A stretch of DNA of 64,000 nucleotides from the NCBI RefSeq assembly GCF_023195775.1, contig NZ_CP096205.1:558001-622000 (forward strand), written 5' to 3'. Numbering within the stretch: position 1 is the first letter of the stretch; the number at the start of each line of letters is the position of its first letter. This DNA comes from Flavobacterium azooxidireducens. Lineage in GTDB: Bacteria > Bacteroidota > Bacteroidia > Flavobacteriales > Flavobacteriaceae. The notes beneath the pieces were generated by a model. That model searched no databases, had not been told where the DNA came from, and was given only the letters and a program-made list of their open reading frames with translations. A program made the translations under genes and the position numbers. Shown piece by piece: positions 1-8,974 of the stretch.

Positions 1-1353
1 ACAAGTCCGCCACAAGGTCCAAAATACAAATGGAATCCAATTCAAATAAATGGAAACGGGAATTTAGGAAATATCAGTCAAGGAACGTGGGTAAATGCAA
101 ACGGAAACACGATGGAAGTTGGTCGAGGTTATATCGTTCGAGGTTCATCTAATTCTGCCATGCCCCCAACTACAATTTCAAGTACCTTTACCGGCGTACC
201 AAACAATGGCTCAATTAATTATACTGTTGAAAGAGGAATGTATACCGGTACACCTTATGCAGGTTTAAACGGCTCTCAAATTTCAAATTTAGATGATAAT
301 TGGAACTTATTAGGAAATCCATATCCGTCAACAATTAATGCATTACAATTTTTATCAGATAACAGCAGTGTTGTCTTAGGAAGTGCACGACTTTGGACAC
401 ATGGAACAGATATAACCTTTGGTGGAACAAATCCGTTTTACGGTAGTTTCGGATATAACTATTCATCATCCGATTATCTATTCATCAATTTCACAGGAAC
501 AACCATTCCAACTGCTTCCGATTTTATTAAAACAGGACAAGCCTTTTTTGTTCAAATGGTGGATGGTCCCGGAAATGCATCGGCACAAGTAAACTTTACT
601 AATTCACAAAGAAGTAATGCTTTCCCTAATAATAATTTCTTTAGAAATGCTGAAAATTCATCGAATGAAAATTCAATTTCAAATTTAGAAAGACATCGAA
701 TTTGGCTGGATATCGTCAATGCAAATAATCAATCCACAACGACTTTAATTGGTTATGTGGAAGGAGCTTCTAATGAAAAAGATTCGTTTTTTGATGCTCA
801 TGAAAAAGCTTCCGGTTCTTTAGGAATTTATTCAAACATTAACGATGAGACTTTTGCCATTCAAGGTCGTTCGTTACCATTTTCTGTTTCAGATGAAGTT
901 CCAATAACTTTTAGAACTTCAAACTCAGGAATACATCATCTTGCTATTTTGTCTGTTGATGGGCTTTTTGAAAATCAATCTGTTTATGTAAAAGATGAAA
1001 TATTAAATGTAATTCATGATTTGAAATTGGCTCCGTATGCATTTTCAACGGAAGCCGGAACGCATCAAAATCGTTTTAAAATTATTTATCAGAACGAAAC
1101 ACTCGGAATTCCTGATGTTACAGAAAATCAAGTAGTTGTATACAAAGACAAAACAAAATCCATTCAAATTTCTACCGGAAACTTAACGATGGATCAAGTG
1201 AAAGTGTTTGATATTCAAGGCAGATTGATTAAAACCGTTATTGATATCAACAGCAACACATTATCGATTGATACCCAAGATATGGCAGACCAAGTTCTAA
1301 TGGTAACGATAACTTCAACCGAAAATCTTACAATTACAAAAAAGGTATTCTAA
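1..1353 (+). CDS. Secreted protein with type IX sorting domain, 5' end outside window
   Basis: The frame is open from base 1 with no stop before 1351-1353, so the gene begins upstream and the ATG at 112 is internal. About 450 residues are visible. The C-terminal half parallels the end of the next gene: both share the motifs SFFDA, IQGRSLPF and HDxKxxPYxF at matching spacing, so the two are tandem paralogues. The last 70 residues (VFDIQGRLIKTV and a final basic stretch) resemble a type A type IX secretion sorting domain, which would place the protein outside the cell or on its surface. No catalytic domain is recognisable. Function is unknown. Confidence 0.8.
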   Translation, partial: TSPPQGPKYKWNPIQINGNGNLGNISQGTWVNANGNTMEVGRGYIVRGSSNSAMPPTTISSTFTGVPNNGSINYTVERGMYTGTPYAGLNGSQISNLDDNWNLLGNPYPSTINALQFLSDNSSVVLGSARLWTHGTDITFGGTNPFYGSFGYNYSSSDYLFINFTGTTIPTASDFIKTGQAFFVQMVDGPGNASAQVNFTNSQRSNAFPNNNFFRNAENSSNENSISNLERHRIWLDIVNANNQSTTTLIGYVEGASNEKDSFFDAHEKASGSLGIYSNINDETFAIQGRSLPFSVSDEVPITFRTSNSGIHHLAILSVDGLFENQSVYVKDEILNVIHDLKLAPYAFSTEAGTHQNRFKIIYQNETLGIPDVTENQVVVYKDKTKSIQISTGNLTMDQVKVFDIQGRLIKTVIDINSNTLSIDTQDMADQVLMVTITSTENLTITKKVF

Positions 1354-1375
1354 TAAAAATTCAAATTTCAGCATT

Positions 1376-1408
1376 AAAAACGACTTCCCCAAAGAGGTCG
1401 TTTTTTTT
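1376..1408 (+). terminator. Rho-independent terminator
   Basis: An inverted repeat (AAAAACGACTT on the left, AGGTCGTTTTT on the right, one G-U pair) with a short C/A-rich loop is followed by a run of T. It lies 23 bp after the stop of the first secreted protein gene. Confidence 0.8.
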
Positions 1409-1545
1409 ATAAGTAAACACTGATGTTATTTTTTCATTTTAACGATTAAAATGAACATTATAACAATTTATTAACAAATGTTTGTCAATTTGTTACAATT
1501 TGATTTAAAATTATTATTTTAGTCAAAACAAATTTCATCCACACC

Positions 1546-4500
1546 ATGAGAAAAGAAAATTGGGGAGTTTTTTTTCCTTTACTTATTTGTCGTTTAATTG
1601 GAATAATTATTCTATTTTTTTATAACACAATTGATAGTTATGCTCAGTGTGCTGCCTATACCGCCAATATTCATTGCACAACCGCTGCACCAACAATTGT
1701 TGGCAGTAGCATTACATGTTCACCACCTCAAAATAATGCGGGAAGAAGGAACTTTCTAGTTACCAACATGGTTGCCGGAAATATATATAGAGTATCAAAT
1801 TGTGGTTCAGGATTTGACACACAACTAACTATTTTTAATGCTGCAGGCTCAGCCTCACTAGCATATAATGATGATGACGGTACTGGATGTACTGGTATTT
1901 CTGCATCTCTTGATTTTACACCGCCCGCTACCGGAGATTATCGTATGCAATTAAACAGATTTAACTGTGATACTGCAACAAATCAAACCCATGGCACAAT
2001 AACTGTAACTTTATTAGGAGTAGCTCCTCCAGGTCCGGTAAATGACTTATGTTCTAATGCAACATCACTTCCATGTGGCACATCCAATCTTTCAGGAACA
2101 ACTGTTGGCACTACAAATATTGCCAATGTTTCTGGTTGCACCATGTCCAACTATGGGGTTTGGTACTCATTTGTTGGCGATGGGGCAAATACAACTATAA
2201 GTTCATATGCAGATTTTGACCATAAAATGGCAATTGTCAGTGGCAGTTGTGGCTCATTTACAAATCTTTCCTGTAATGACGATGCCTTGAGTTACGATAC
2301 AGAAACCACTACATTTCCCACAGTAAACGGAACAACCTATTATGTCTACATTGCTCATTACTCCTCGACCAGCACAATAACAGGCACATTCACCATTTCC
2401 AGAAGTTGCACAACCCCGTGTTCACCCGGCGGTGGAACAGGCACAACAACTTTAGGATGTCCATCAGTACTTTCAGGCGGTTTAGGATTAGATGGTGCAG
2501 ATCCTATTCCAATGGATTGTAACTCGGTTTCCACTTGTGTTGAATTAGAAGCAACCTATTTGCAACTAGGGAATACAACTTCTTATACAGTTGAATCGAT
2601 TGATTATAACATACCCTATCAATTTAATTGTTTACAAAATCCGGTAAGTGTTAATGTGGATGATATCTGGTCACCTGTTATTAATCTACCATTTAATTTC
2701 TGTTTTTATGGAAACACATACAATTCATGTATTATGGGCTCCAATGGTATGATTAGCTTTAATACGGCGGCGGCGGGTGGTGCTTCGGGATATGAATTTA
2801 ATGACAATTTACCTAGTACTGCTGGGGCTTTATTTGCAAATACTATTTACGGAGTTTATCATGATATCGACCCAAGTATTGGTGGAGAAGTTGGCTGGGA
2901 ATTAATTACATTAAACACTGGTTGTAGAGCTTTAGTTGCTGGATGGAGTAATGTGCCAATGTACAATGACAACAGCATTTTTTATACTGGTATGATAGTT
3001 CTTTATGAAGACACAAACATTATAGAAGTTTATATTGAAGAAAAAAATTTAGATTCGTACGATTTTTTTTATAGTGATGCTTGGAATTACGGAAATGCAA
3101 TTGTAGGTATTCAAAATTCAACTGCTACACAAGCAGTTGTTGCACCCGGTAGAAATGGCTTAAGTCCAAACTGGACAACTACAAATGAAGCTTGGCGATT
3201 TGTTCCTTCTGGACCATCAATCACTTCATTGCAATGGTTTGAAGGTTCAGGCACAAGCGGCCCAATGTTAGGAACTACAGATGTTATCGAAGTTTGTCCC
3301 ACCGTAACCACCACCTATACGGCCCGTGTTACTTATACGCTATGTAGCGGAACTACAATTACAGAAACCGACGAAACAATTGTAACCGTTATCGGAGATA
3401 AAACTTGGAATGGTTCAATTGATTCAGATTGGAACAAAAACAACAACTGGACTCCTATAGGAATACCAAATAGTTCTGACTGTGTTTTAATTCCGATTAC
3501 ACCAAATGACCCAATAATTTCAGGAACAAATTACAATGGTTTAGCAGGAACTCTACGTATTTTAGACGATGCCACATTAACCGTTAATTCAAACAATAGC
3601 ATAACTGTAACGGATTGGGTAAATGTGCAAGCTAACGGAACTTTCGATATTCATGACAACTCAAGTTTGGTTCAAATTAATAATACAACTAACATCGGAA
3701 ATATCATTTACCGAAGAGACACCGACATCCGAAGATTAGATTATGTCTATTGGTCTTCTCCTGTTGCCGGATTCAATGTAAGTAATATCCCCGCTCCAAT
3801 TGCTCCGGGTCCAATATTCACTTGGAATACAACACTTGCAAATCCAAACGGTGGTCAAGGCTATTGGGTTGGAGCAGCCGGAAGCACAATGCAACCCGCC
3901 GTGGGTTATATCATGCGTGGCCCAAATAGTTTTGGAAATACGCCAACAACCCTCAATGGAAGCTTCATTGGAGTTCCAAATAACGGACCAATCACAACCC
4001 CAATTACAAGAGGTAGCGACACAAACACGGCTACTCATTATGGAATTAATGGAACAGAAATAACGAACCTAAGTGATAATTACAATTTAATTGGAAATCC
4101 CTATCCTTCTGCGATTAGAGCAAGTCAATTTTTGTTTAATAACAACACCAAAATTGAAGGAAATGTGCGATTGTGGACACACGGAACGTTACCAGCCGCC
4201 ATAACAAGTCCTTTTTATGATACCTATGCTTATAATTACACGCCTAATGATTATTTTATTTACAACTTTACAGGTGCATCTTGTTGTCCCGCTGCCGGTT
4301 CAGATTTATTCATTGGTGCCGGTCAAGGTTTCTTTGTTCAAATGATTGATGGTCCTCCCGCTTCAGATGTTGTGACGTTTAATAATGGTTTAAGAAATTC
4401 AGGGTACGACAACAGCTTATTCTATCGATACTCCAACGACATTGAAACAGAAACCAGTTTAACCGATTTAGAAAGACATAGAATGTGGTTTGACATCATT

Positions 4501-5136
4501 AATTCTGATGGACTAAACGACCGAACTTTAGTTGGCTACATAGAAAATGCAAGCATGGGAAGAGATAGTTTCTTTGATGCAAATACAGCTGTTGCCGGAA
4601 ATATGATTATTTATTCGTTGTTGAATGAAGAAAAACTAACCATTCAAGGAAGAAGTTTGCCTTTTGATGTGAATGATATCGTTCCGATTGGCGTTCATAT
4701 TCCTAATAGTGGTCAACACACGATTGCTTTAGCGGCCATTGATGGTTTATTTGAAAATCAAGCCATTTATTTAAAAGATAACTTATTGAATTCCATTCAC
4801 GACATCAAAGAAAATCCATATTCATTTACATCGGAACAAGGAACATACAACAATCGTTTTGAAGTTATTTATCAAAATGAAACATTAGGTAATCCTGATT
4901 TTTCTTTTGAAAATATTGTCAGAGTAACTTCTAATGAAAATGTCACCGTACATTCAACCATCGAATTAATGGAATCCATTTTGGTTTATAATGTATTGGG
5001 GCAAAAATTAGCTGAATACAACAATGTCAATGCAAATCAATTGGTTTTAACTAATTTGCAGAAAAACAATTCTAATTTATTATTGAAAATAAAATTACAA
5101 AACGGAACAACTTCCATCGAAAAAGTAATTTATTAA
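1546..5136 (+). CDS. Large secreted multidomain protein with type IX sorting domain
   Basis: 1196 residues. The start has a hydrophobic export segment (residues 12-34) ending near SYAQC. Next comes a pre-peptidase C-terminal-like beta domain (about 40-155, DDDGTGC), a second copy of that style (about 165-290, CNDDA), a Cys-containing beta region (about 305-555) typical of flavobacterial surface proteins, a beta-helical-looking segment (about 620-730), and a C-terminal half similar to the upstream gene. The end (ILVYNVLGQKLAEY...) fits a type A sorting domain. The domains suggest an exported adhesin or a cargo of the gliding/secretion machinery. I see no enzyme active site. The stop overlaps the stop of the convergent next gene by 4 bp. 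Confidence 0.8.
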   Translation: MRKENWGVFFPLLICRLIGIIILFFYNTIDSYAQCAAYTANIHCTTAAPTIVGSSITCSPPQNNAGRRNFLVTNMVAGNIYRVSNCGSGFDTQLTIFNAAGSASLAYNDDDGTGCTGISASLDFTPPATGDYRMQLNRFNCDTATNQTHGTITVTLLGVAPPGPVNDLCSNATSLPCGTSNLSGTTVGTTNIANVSGCTMSNYGVWYSFVGDGANTTISSYADFDHKMAIVSGSCGSFTNLSCNDDALSYDTETTTFPTVNGTTYYVYIAHYSSTSTITGTFTISRSCTTPCSPGGGTGTTTLGCPSVLSGGLGLDGADPIPMDCNSVSTCVELEATYLQLGNTTSYTVESIDYNIPYQFNCLQNPVSVNVDDIWSPVINLPFNFCFYGNTYNSCIMGSNGMISFNTAAAGGASGYEFNDNLPSTAGALFANTIYGVYHDIDPSIGGEVGWELITLNTGCRALVAGWSNVPMYNDNSIFYTGMIVLYEDTNIIEVYIEEKNLDSYDFFYSDAWNYGNAIVGIQNSTATQAVVAPGRNGLSPNWTTTNEAWRFVPSGPSITSLQWFEGSGTSGPMLGTTDVIEVCPTVTTTYTARVTYTLCSGTTITETDETIVTVIGDKTWNGSIDSDWNKNNNWTPIGIPNSSDCVLIPITPNDPIISGTNYNGLAGTLRILDDATLTVNSNNSITVTDWVNVQANGTFDIHDNSSLVQINNTTNIGNIIYRRDTDIRRLDYVYWSSPVAGFNVSNIPAPIAPGPIFTWNTTLANPNGGQGYWVGAAGSTMQPAVGYIMRGPNSFGNTPTTLNGSFIGVPNNGPITTPITRGSDTNTATHYGINGTEITNLSDNYNLIGNPYPSAIRASQFLFNNNTKIEGNVRLWTHGTLPAAITSPFYDTYAYNYTPNDYFIYNFTGASCCPAAGSDLFIGAGQGFFVQMIDGPPASDVVTFNNGLRNSGYDNSLFYRYSNDIETETSLTDLERHRMWFDIINSDGLNDRTLVGYIENASMGRDSFFDANTAVAGNMIIYSLLNEEKLTIQGRSLPFDVNDIVPIGVHIPNSGQHTIALAAIDGLFENQAIYLKDNLLNSIHDIKENPYSFTSEQGTYNNRFEVIYQNETLGNPDFSFENIVRVTSNENVTVHSTIELMESILVYNVLGQKLAEYNNVNANQLVLTNLQKNNSNLLLKIKLQNGTTSIEKVIY

Positions 5137-5468
5137 AGATAATTGAGAAAACTCCAAAAAGACCTTTGCTTTAAATAGTGAAGGTCTTTTTCGTTTTGAT
5201 AAGCTTCACGTTCAAAAGAAATATTACGGTATGCCAAATTTCTATCTTTAAATTGAATTAACCGAACTAAATATTCAACTATATACCAAACCAAAAAAGG
5301 AATAACTAACAGCTCAATTTGTTGCCTAATATGAATGCGTTCGTGGTTTAACAAAACTACATTTTCTTTGTCCGATTTGTATTTTAAAAACACAAACGGA
5401 TACAAAGTAAGTCCTCGAAAACCTTTTGGGGTTAAATATTTAAAAACTAATACAAACATTTGTTGCAA
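5133..5468 (-). CDS. Small membrane protein with HExxH zinc-peptidase-like motif
   Basis: 111 residues. It contains LNHERIHIRQQ, an HExxH motif, then a hydrophobic helix (IPFLVWYIVEYLV) and a downstream acidic motif (FEREAY) that could give the third zinc ligand. This layout recalls a minimal M48/M56-type membrane metallopeptidase. The family is common in Flavobacteriaceae, but I know no assigned function. It converges on the large secreted gene and is divergent from the small DUF5522 gene, with only 19 bp between the two starts. Confidence 0.65.
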   Translation of the reverse strand: MQQMFVLVFKYLTPKGFRGLTLYPFVFLKYKSDKENVVLLNHERIHIRQQIELLVIPFLVWYIVEYLVRLIQFKDRNLAYRNISFEREAYQNEKDLHYLKQRSFWSFLNYL

Positions 5469-5474
5469 AGTTGC

Positions 5475-5482
5475 TAATTTTG
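5475..5482 (+). promoter_or_regulatory. -7 box TAATTTTG of DUF5522 gene
   Basis: An exact match to the Bacteroidota -7 consensus TAnnTTTG, ending only 5 nt before the ATG at 5488. The start site would fall on or next to the start codon, giving a leaderless or nearly leaderless message. No TTTG element stands at normal -33 spacing. Confidence 0.45.
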
Positions 5483-5487
5483 TAGTT

Positions 5488-5664
5488 ATGAATACACCAA
5501 ATTCTGAAAATAAATTAATCGAGGGCGAAGATTTCTATTACACGCCCGAAGGTTATAAGTGTTTTACTGAAAAATATCATTTAAAAAGAGGGCATTGCTG
5601 CAAAAGCGGATGCCGACATTGTCCGTATGGATTCGATAAAAAAACCGGAAGGGTAAAAAAGTAA
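5488..5664 (+). CDS. DUF5522 small cysteine-rich protein
   Basis: 58 residues. The frame can be extended to an ATG at 5335, but that part would run antisense to the neighbouring metallopeptidase-like gene. Conserved sequence begins with EGEDFYYTPEGYK, so 5488 is chosen. The motif HCCKSGCRHCPYGF holds four Cys and two His and resembles a small metal-binding site. This matches the DUF5522 family, whose role is unknown to me. Confidence 0.75.
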   Translation: MNTPNSENKLIEGEDFYYTPEGYKCFTEKYHLKRGHCCKSGCRHCPYGFDKKTGRVKK

Positions 5665-5685
5665 TTAGTGAATAGTAATTAGTCA

Positions 5686-5740
5686 AATCCAATAATCAAA
5701 AAAATCTAACTATCTAACAATCGAATAATCCAACAATCTA
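5686..5740 (+). repeat. Low-complexity intergenic repeat (AATCCAACAATC type)
   Basis: Imperfect tandem units of about 7-9 nt (AATCCAATAATC, AATCTAACTATC, AATCGAATAATC) run up to the ATG of hutU. The same family appears in the other orientation at 53306-53371. Confidence 0.55.
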
Positions 5741-7735
5741 ATGCAAGCAATACAAACCAAATCATTCAAAGAGCAAATTACAGAAGGAATTCCAAACGAA
5801 TTACCTTCTCCAAAACCATATGAAATTGACATAAATCACGCTCCAAAACGAAAAGAAATTCTTTCGGAGGAAGAAAAAAAGTTAGCTCTTCGCAATGCGT
5901 TACGTTATTTTGAACCAAATCAACACGCGACTCTCCTACCCGAATTCAAAGAAGAATTAGAAAAATACGGACGAATTTACATGTATCGTCTTCGTCCTGA
6001 TTATCGAATGTATGCACGACCAATTTCAGAATATCCCGGCAAAAGCGAACAGGCAAAAGCCATAATGTTGATGATTCAAAATAATTTGGATTATGCTGTG
6101 GCTCAACATCCGCACGAGTTGATTACGTACGGCGGAAATGGTGCTGTTTTTCAAAACTGGGCACAATATCGACTAACGATGAAATACCTTTCTGAAATGA
6201 CCGATGAACAAACGTTAGTGATGTATTCGGGTCATCCGATGGGTTTATTTCCATCCCACAAAGATGCTCCAAGAGTTGTCGTAACAAATGGAATGGTAAT
6301 TCCAAATTATTCCAAACCGGATGATTGGGAAAAAATGAATGCATTAGGCGTTTCGCAATATGGTCAAATGACGGCCGGAAGTTATATGTACATTGGTCCA
6401 CAAGGAATCGTTCACGGCACAACTATTACGGTTTTGAACGGTTTTAGAAAAATTAAAAAAAATCCGGAAGGATCGATCTTTGTCACTTCAGGTTTGGGCG
6501 GAATGAGTGGTGCTCAACCAAAAGCCGGAAATATTGCCGGTTGCATCACCATTTGTGCCGAAGTTAATCCGAAAATAACACACATTCGTCACTCACAAGG
6601 TTGGATTAATGAAGTGATTGAAAATGTAGATGATTTAGTGATTCGTGTTCAAAAAGCTCAAGCTGAAAAAGAAGTGGTTTCGATTGCTTATCTTGGAAAT
6701 ATAGTAGATGTTTGGGAGCGATTTGATTCAGAAAATATTCATATTGATTTAGGTTCAGATCAGACTTCGTTGCATAATCCGTGGGCGGGAGGTTATTATC
6801 CGGTTGGAATTTCGTTTGAAGAATCGAATGAATTAATGGCAAATAATCCCGAACTTTTTAAAACGAAAGTGAAAGAAACATTGGTTCGTCACGCTGCAGC
6901 TATCAACAAACACACAGCGAAAGGAACGTATTTCTTTGATTACGGAAATGCCTTTTTATTGGAAGCTTCTCGTGCCGGTGCCGATGTAATGGCAGAAGAC
7001 GGCATTCGTTTTAAATACCCAAGTTATGTGCAAGACATTATGGGACCAATGTGTTTTGATTACGGATTTGGTCCGTTCCGATGGGTTTGTGCCAGCGGAA
7101 AACCGGAAGATTTAGCTAAAACCGATCAAATTGCGTGTGATGTTTTAGAAGAAATGGCCAAAACCGCTCCAATCGAAATCCAACAGCAAATGCAGGATAA
7201 CATTAAGTGGATTAAAGAAGCTCAGAAAAATAAATTAGTCGTGGGTTCGCAAGCCCGAATTTTATATGCCGATGCAGAAGGCAGAATGAAAATCGCCGAA
7301 GCATTCAACAAAGCCATTGCTGAAAACGAAATTGGTTATGTCATTTTAGGAAGAGATCACCACGATGTTTCCGGAACCGATTCACCTTATCGAGAAACGT
7401 CCAATATTTATGATGGTTCGAGTTTTACAGCAGATATGGCGATTCACAACGTGATTGGCGACAGTTTTCGTGGAGCAACTTGGGTATCAATACATAACGG
7501 CGGCGGAGTTGGCTGGGGCGAAGTAATTAACGGAGGTTTTGGTATGGTTCTTGATGGTACAGAAGATAGCGACAGACGATTAAAATCGATGTTGTTTTGG
7601 GATGTAAATAATGGAATCGCCCGAAGAAATTGGGCCCGCAACGAAGGAGCTATTTTTGCAATTAAAAGAGCGATGGAGACGCAACCTTTATTGAAAGTTA
7701 CCATCCCTAATTTAGTAGATGATGATTTATTATAA
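5741..7735 (+). CDS. hutU: Urocanate hydratase
   Basis: 664 residues, matching the long urocanate hydratase form seen in Bacteroidota (classical enzymes are about 555). It converts urocanate to 4-imidazolone-5-propionate in histidine breakdown and is cytoplasmic with a tightly bound NAD. Family hallmarks include YSGHPMGLFPS, the glycine-rich TYGGNGAVFQNW and VTSGLGGMSGAQPKAG, the region DYGFGPFRWVCASGKPEDL with its conserved Cys, and SIHNGGGVGWGEVINGGFGM near the end. No other hut gene is visible in the window, so it stands alone here. Confidence 0.95.
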   Translation: MQAIQTKSFKEQITEGIPNELPSPKPYEIDINHAPKRKEILSEEEKKLALRNALRYFEPNQHATLLPEFKEELEKYGRIYMYRLRPDYRMYARPISEYPGKSEQAKAIMLMIQNNLDYAVAQHPHELITYGGNGAVFQNWAQYRLTMKYLSEMTDEQTLVMYSGHPMGLFPSHKDAPRVVVTNGMVIPNYSKPDDWEKMNALGVSQYGQMTAGSYMYIGPQGIVHGTTITVLNGFRKIKKNPEGSIFVTSGLGGMSGAQPKAGNIAGCITICAEVNPKITHIRHSQGWINEVIENVDDLVIRVQKAQAEKEVVSIAYLGNIVDVWERFDSENIHIDLGSDQTSLHNPWAGGYYPVGISFEESNELMANNPELFKTKVKETLVRHAAAINKHTAKGTYFFDYGNAFLLEASRAGADVMAEDGIRFKYPSYVQDIMGPMCFDYGFGPFRWVCASGKPEDLAKTDQIACDVLEEMAKTAPIEIQQQMQDNIKWIKEAQKNKLVVGSQARILYADAEGRMKIAEAFNKAIAENEIGYVILGRDHHDVSGTDSPYRETSNIYDGSSFTADMAIHNVIGDSFRGATWVSIHNGGGVGWGEVINGGFGMVLDGTEDSDRRLKSMLFWDVNNGIARRNWARNEGAIFAIKRAMETQPLLKVTIPNLVDDDLL

Positions 7736-7738
7736 ATT

Positions 7739-7795
7739 GTTTCAAGTTTCAGGTTTCAAGTTAACCTACAAGACTTGAAACCTGAAACTTGAAAC
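7739..7795 (+). repeat. Perfect 23-bp inverted repeat
   Basis: Arms 7739-7761 and 7773-7795 are perfect reverse complements (unit GTTTCAAGTTTCAGG...), separated by 11 nt. The right arm runs on into a partial extra TTGAAAC unit. It starts 3 bp after the hutU stop and ends 18 bp before the next gene, so it could act as a processing or termination hairpin. It looks like a dispersed repeat. Confidence 0.75.
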
Positions 7796-7813
7796 TTGAA
7801 ACAAAAAAGTACT

Positions 7814-8350
7814 ATGAAAACACTCAAATTTTTACCCCTACTTCTACTCTTTACGCTTGCTTCGTGCAGTTCAGTAAGAGTATATTCTGATTACGATAAA
7901 AATGCTGATTTTAATCAGTATAAAACGTATGCATTTCAAAAAAGCGGAATTGACAAAGTCGAGATTTCCGATTTAGATAAGAAAAGAATCCTTCGTGCTA
8001 TTGACGAACAAATGGCTGCCAAAGGTTTTACCAAAAGTGAATCGCCTGATTTGTTGGTGAATATTTTCACGAAAGAACGTGAACAAGTTGACGTAAACCA
8101 ATTCAACGCCGGATGGGGTTATGGTTGGGGATGGGGTTGGAATCCTTGGATGATGGGTATGAACAATACCAGCGTTTCAAGACATACCGAAGGCACCTTG
8201 TTCATTGATTTAATTGACAACAAGAAAAAAGAATTAATTTGGCAAGGCGAAGGCGTTGGTGTTCTCACCAGAAACGTAGATAAAAAAGACGAACGCGTGA
8301 ATGAATTTGTGGCTAAGATTTTAGCTCAATATCCTCCTAAGAAAAAGTAG
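7814..8350 (+). CDS. DUF4136 lipoprotein
   Basis: 178 residues from the ATG at 7814. An upstream TTG in frame lies inside the inverted repeat and is unlikely. The N-terminus is a lipoprotein signal (hydrophobic LPLLLLFTLA then SCSS, lipid on Cys 17). The mature part (VYSDYDKNADFNQYKTYAF, later GTLFIDLIDNKKKELIWQG) is typical of DUF4136. A Gly/Trp-rich insert (GYGWGWGWNPWMMGM) sits in the middle. It is probably anchored in the outer membrane, facing the periplasm. Function unknown. Confidence 0.85.
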   Translation: MKTLKFLPLLLLFTLASCSSVRVYSDYDKNADFNQYKTYAFQKSGIDKVEISDLDKKRILRAIDEQMAAKGFTKSESPDLLVNIFTKEREQVDVNQFNAGWGYGWGWGWNPWMMGMNNTSVSRHTEGTLFIDLIDNKKKELIWQGEGVGVLTRNVDKKDERVNEFVAKILAQYPPKKK

Positions 8351-8390
8351 GGAGTTGATAGTTTGGAGTTTTTAGTCGCAGTGAAGATAG

Positions 8391-8419
8391 AACCGGAGTA
8401 GATATGCTTCGGTTTTTTT
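8391..8419 (+). terminator. Rho-independent terminator
   Basis: AACCGGAG and CTTCGGTT form an 8-bp stem with one G-U pair and an 8-nt loop, followed by a run of T. It closes the DUF4136 transcript. Confidence 0.7.
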
Positions 8420-8450
8420 ATGCTGTAAGGTTTTTAATTTATTTTTAAAA

Positions 8451-8528
8451 ACTTCCTCAAATTACGGATTTCCGTAAAATTTTTGCATTTTTAGTTTATA
8501 GTTTTACAGAAAAGTGTTAATAAGTAAA
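8451..8528 (+). promoter_or_regulatory. 78-bp direct repeat, copy A, with palindromic promoter
   Basis: It matches 10162-10239 over 78 bp with one mismatch, and weaker similarity continues beyond the 3' end. It contains the palindrome TTACGGATTTCCGTAA (8462-8477) and, 21 nt downstream, TAGTTTTA (8499-8506), one mismatch from the -7 consensus. The same palindrome with 21-nt spacing recurs before the yegP-like gene at 63637. Best read as a regulated promoter module carried in front of accessory genes. Confidence 0.7.
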
Positions 8529-8586
8529 GTTGATTTAGGTTGTGAAAAAATCTAATTTAGCAAGATGAAATAATCAATATTATCGT

Positions 8587-8632
8587 TTTGTTCACTTTTT
8601 TGTGAACATTTAATTTAATTTATATATCTTTG
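8587..8632 (+). promoter_or_regulatory. higBA promoter and probable HigA operator
   Basis: A TTTG element (8599-8602), a 22-nt gap and an exact -7 box TATCTTTG (8625-8632) stand 10 nt before the higB ATG. The inverted repeat TGTTCAC-N6-GTGAACA (8589-8608) covers the -33 element. This layout fits repression of the operon by its HTH antitoxin. The operator role is inferred. Confidence 0.65.
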
Positions 8633-8642
8633 CCAAACAATT

Positions 8643-8966
8643 ATGGAGATAAAATTTCAAAAAGAATACTTATCTGATCTTTATACCGGAAACACCAAAC
8701 CCTATAAAGAATACAAATCTAATCCGCAATTAGTAAAACAGTATGTCAAAACAATTAATACGTTAAAATCCGTCACTCGTATTGAACAATTGTATCAACT
8801 TAAAAGTTTACATTATGAAAAGAAAATTGGTAACCTAAATGGTGTAAGTGCTGTTTATGTAAACAAACAATACCGTATTCTTTTTAAAGAAGTTGCTTCT
8901 GGAGAAGATGGTCTTGAAATTGATGTATTAGAAATAGAAGATTTAAGCAAACATTACGAAAACTAA
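8643..8966 (+). CDS. higB: HigB-type (RelE superfamily) toxin
   Basis: 107 residues. The C-terminal pattern (LHYEKKIGNLNGVSAVYVNKQ, then YRILFKEV and LEIDVLEIEDLSKHY) fits the RelE/ParE fold as used by HigB mRNA interferases, with toxin encoded before antitoxin. Such toxins cut mRNA at the ribosome when free of antitoxin. The antitoxin gene follows 8 bp later and both should be transcribed from the promoter at 8587-8632. The toxin is somewhat longer than the usual 90-100 residues. Confidence 0.8.
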   Translation: MEIKFQKEYLSDLYTGNTKPYKEYKSNPQLVKQYVKTINTLKSVTRIEQLYQLKSLHYEKKIGNLNGVSAVYVNKQYRILFKEVASGEDGLEIDVLEIEDLSKHYEN

Positions 8967-8974
8967 CAAACAAA

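Noticed and set aside
3736..4038. 100-codon minus-strand ORF
   Set aside because: Antisense shadow of the large secreted protein.
5335..5487. Longer start for the DUF5522 gene
   Set aside because: The extra residues would be antisense to the divergent metallopeptidase-like gene, and conservation starts after 5488.
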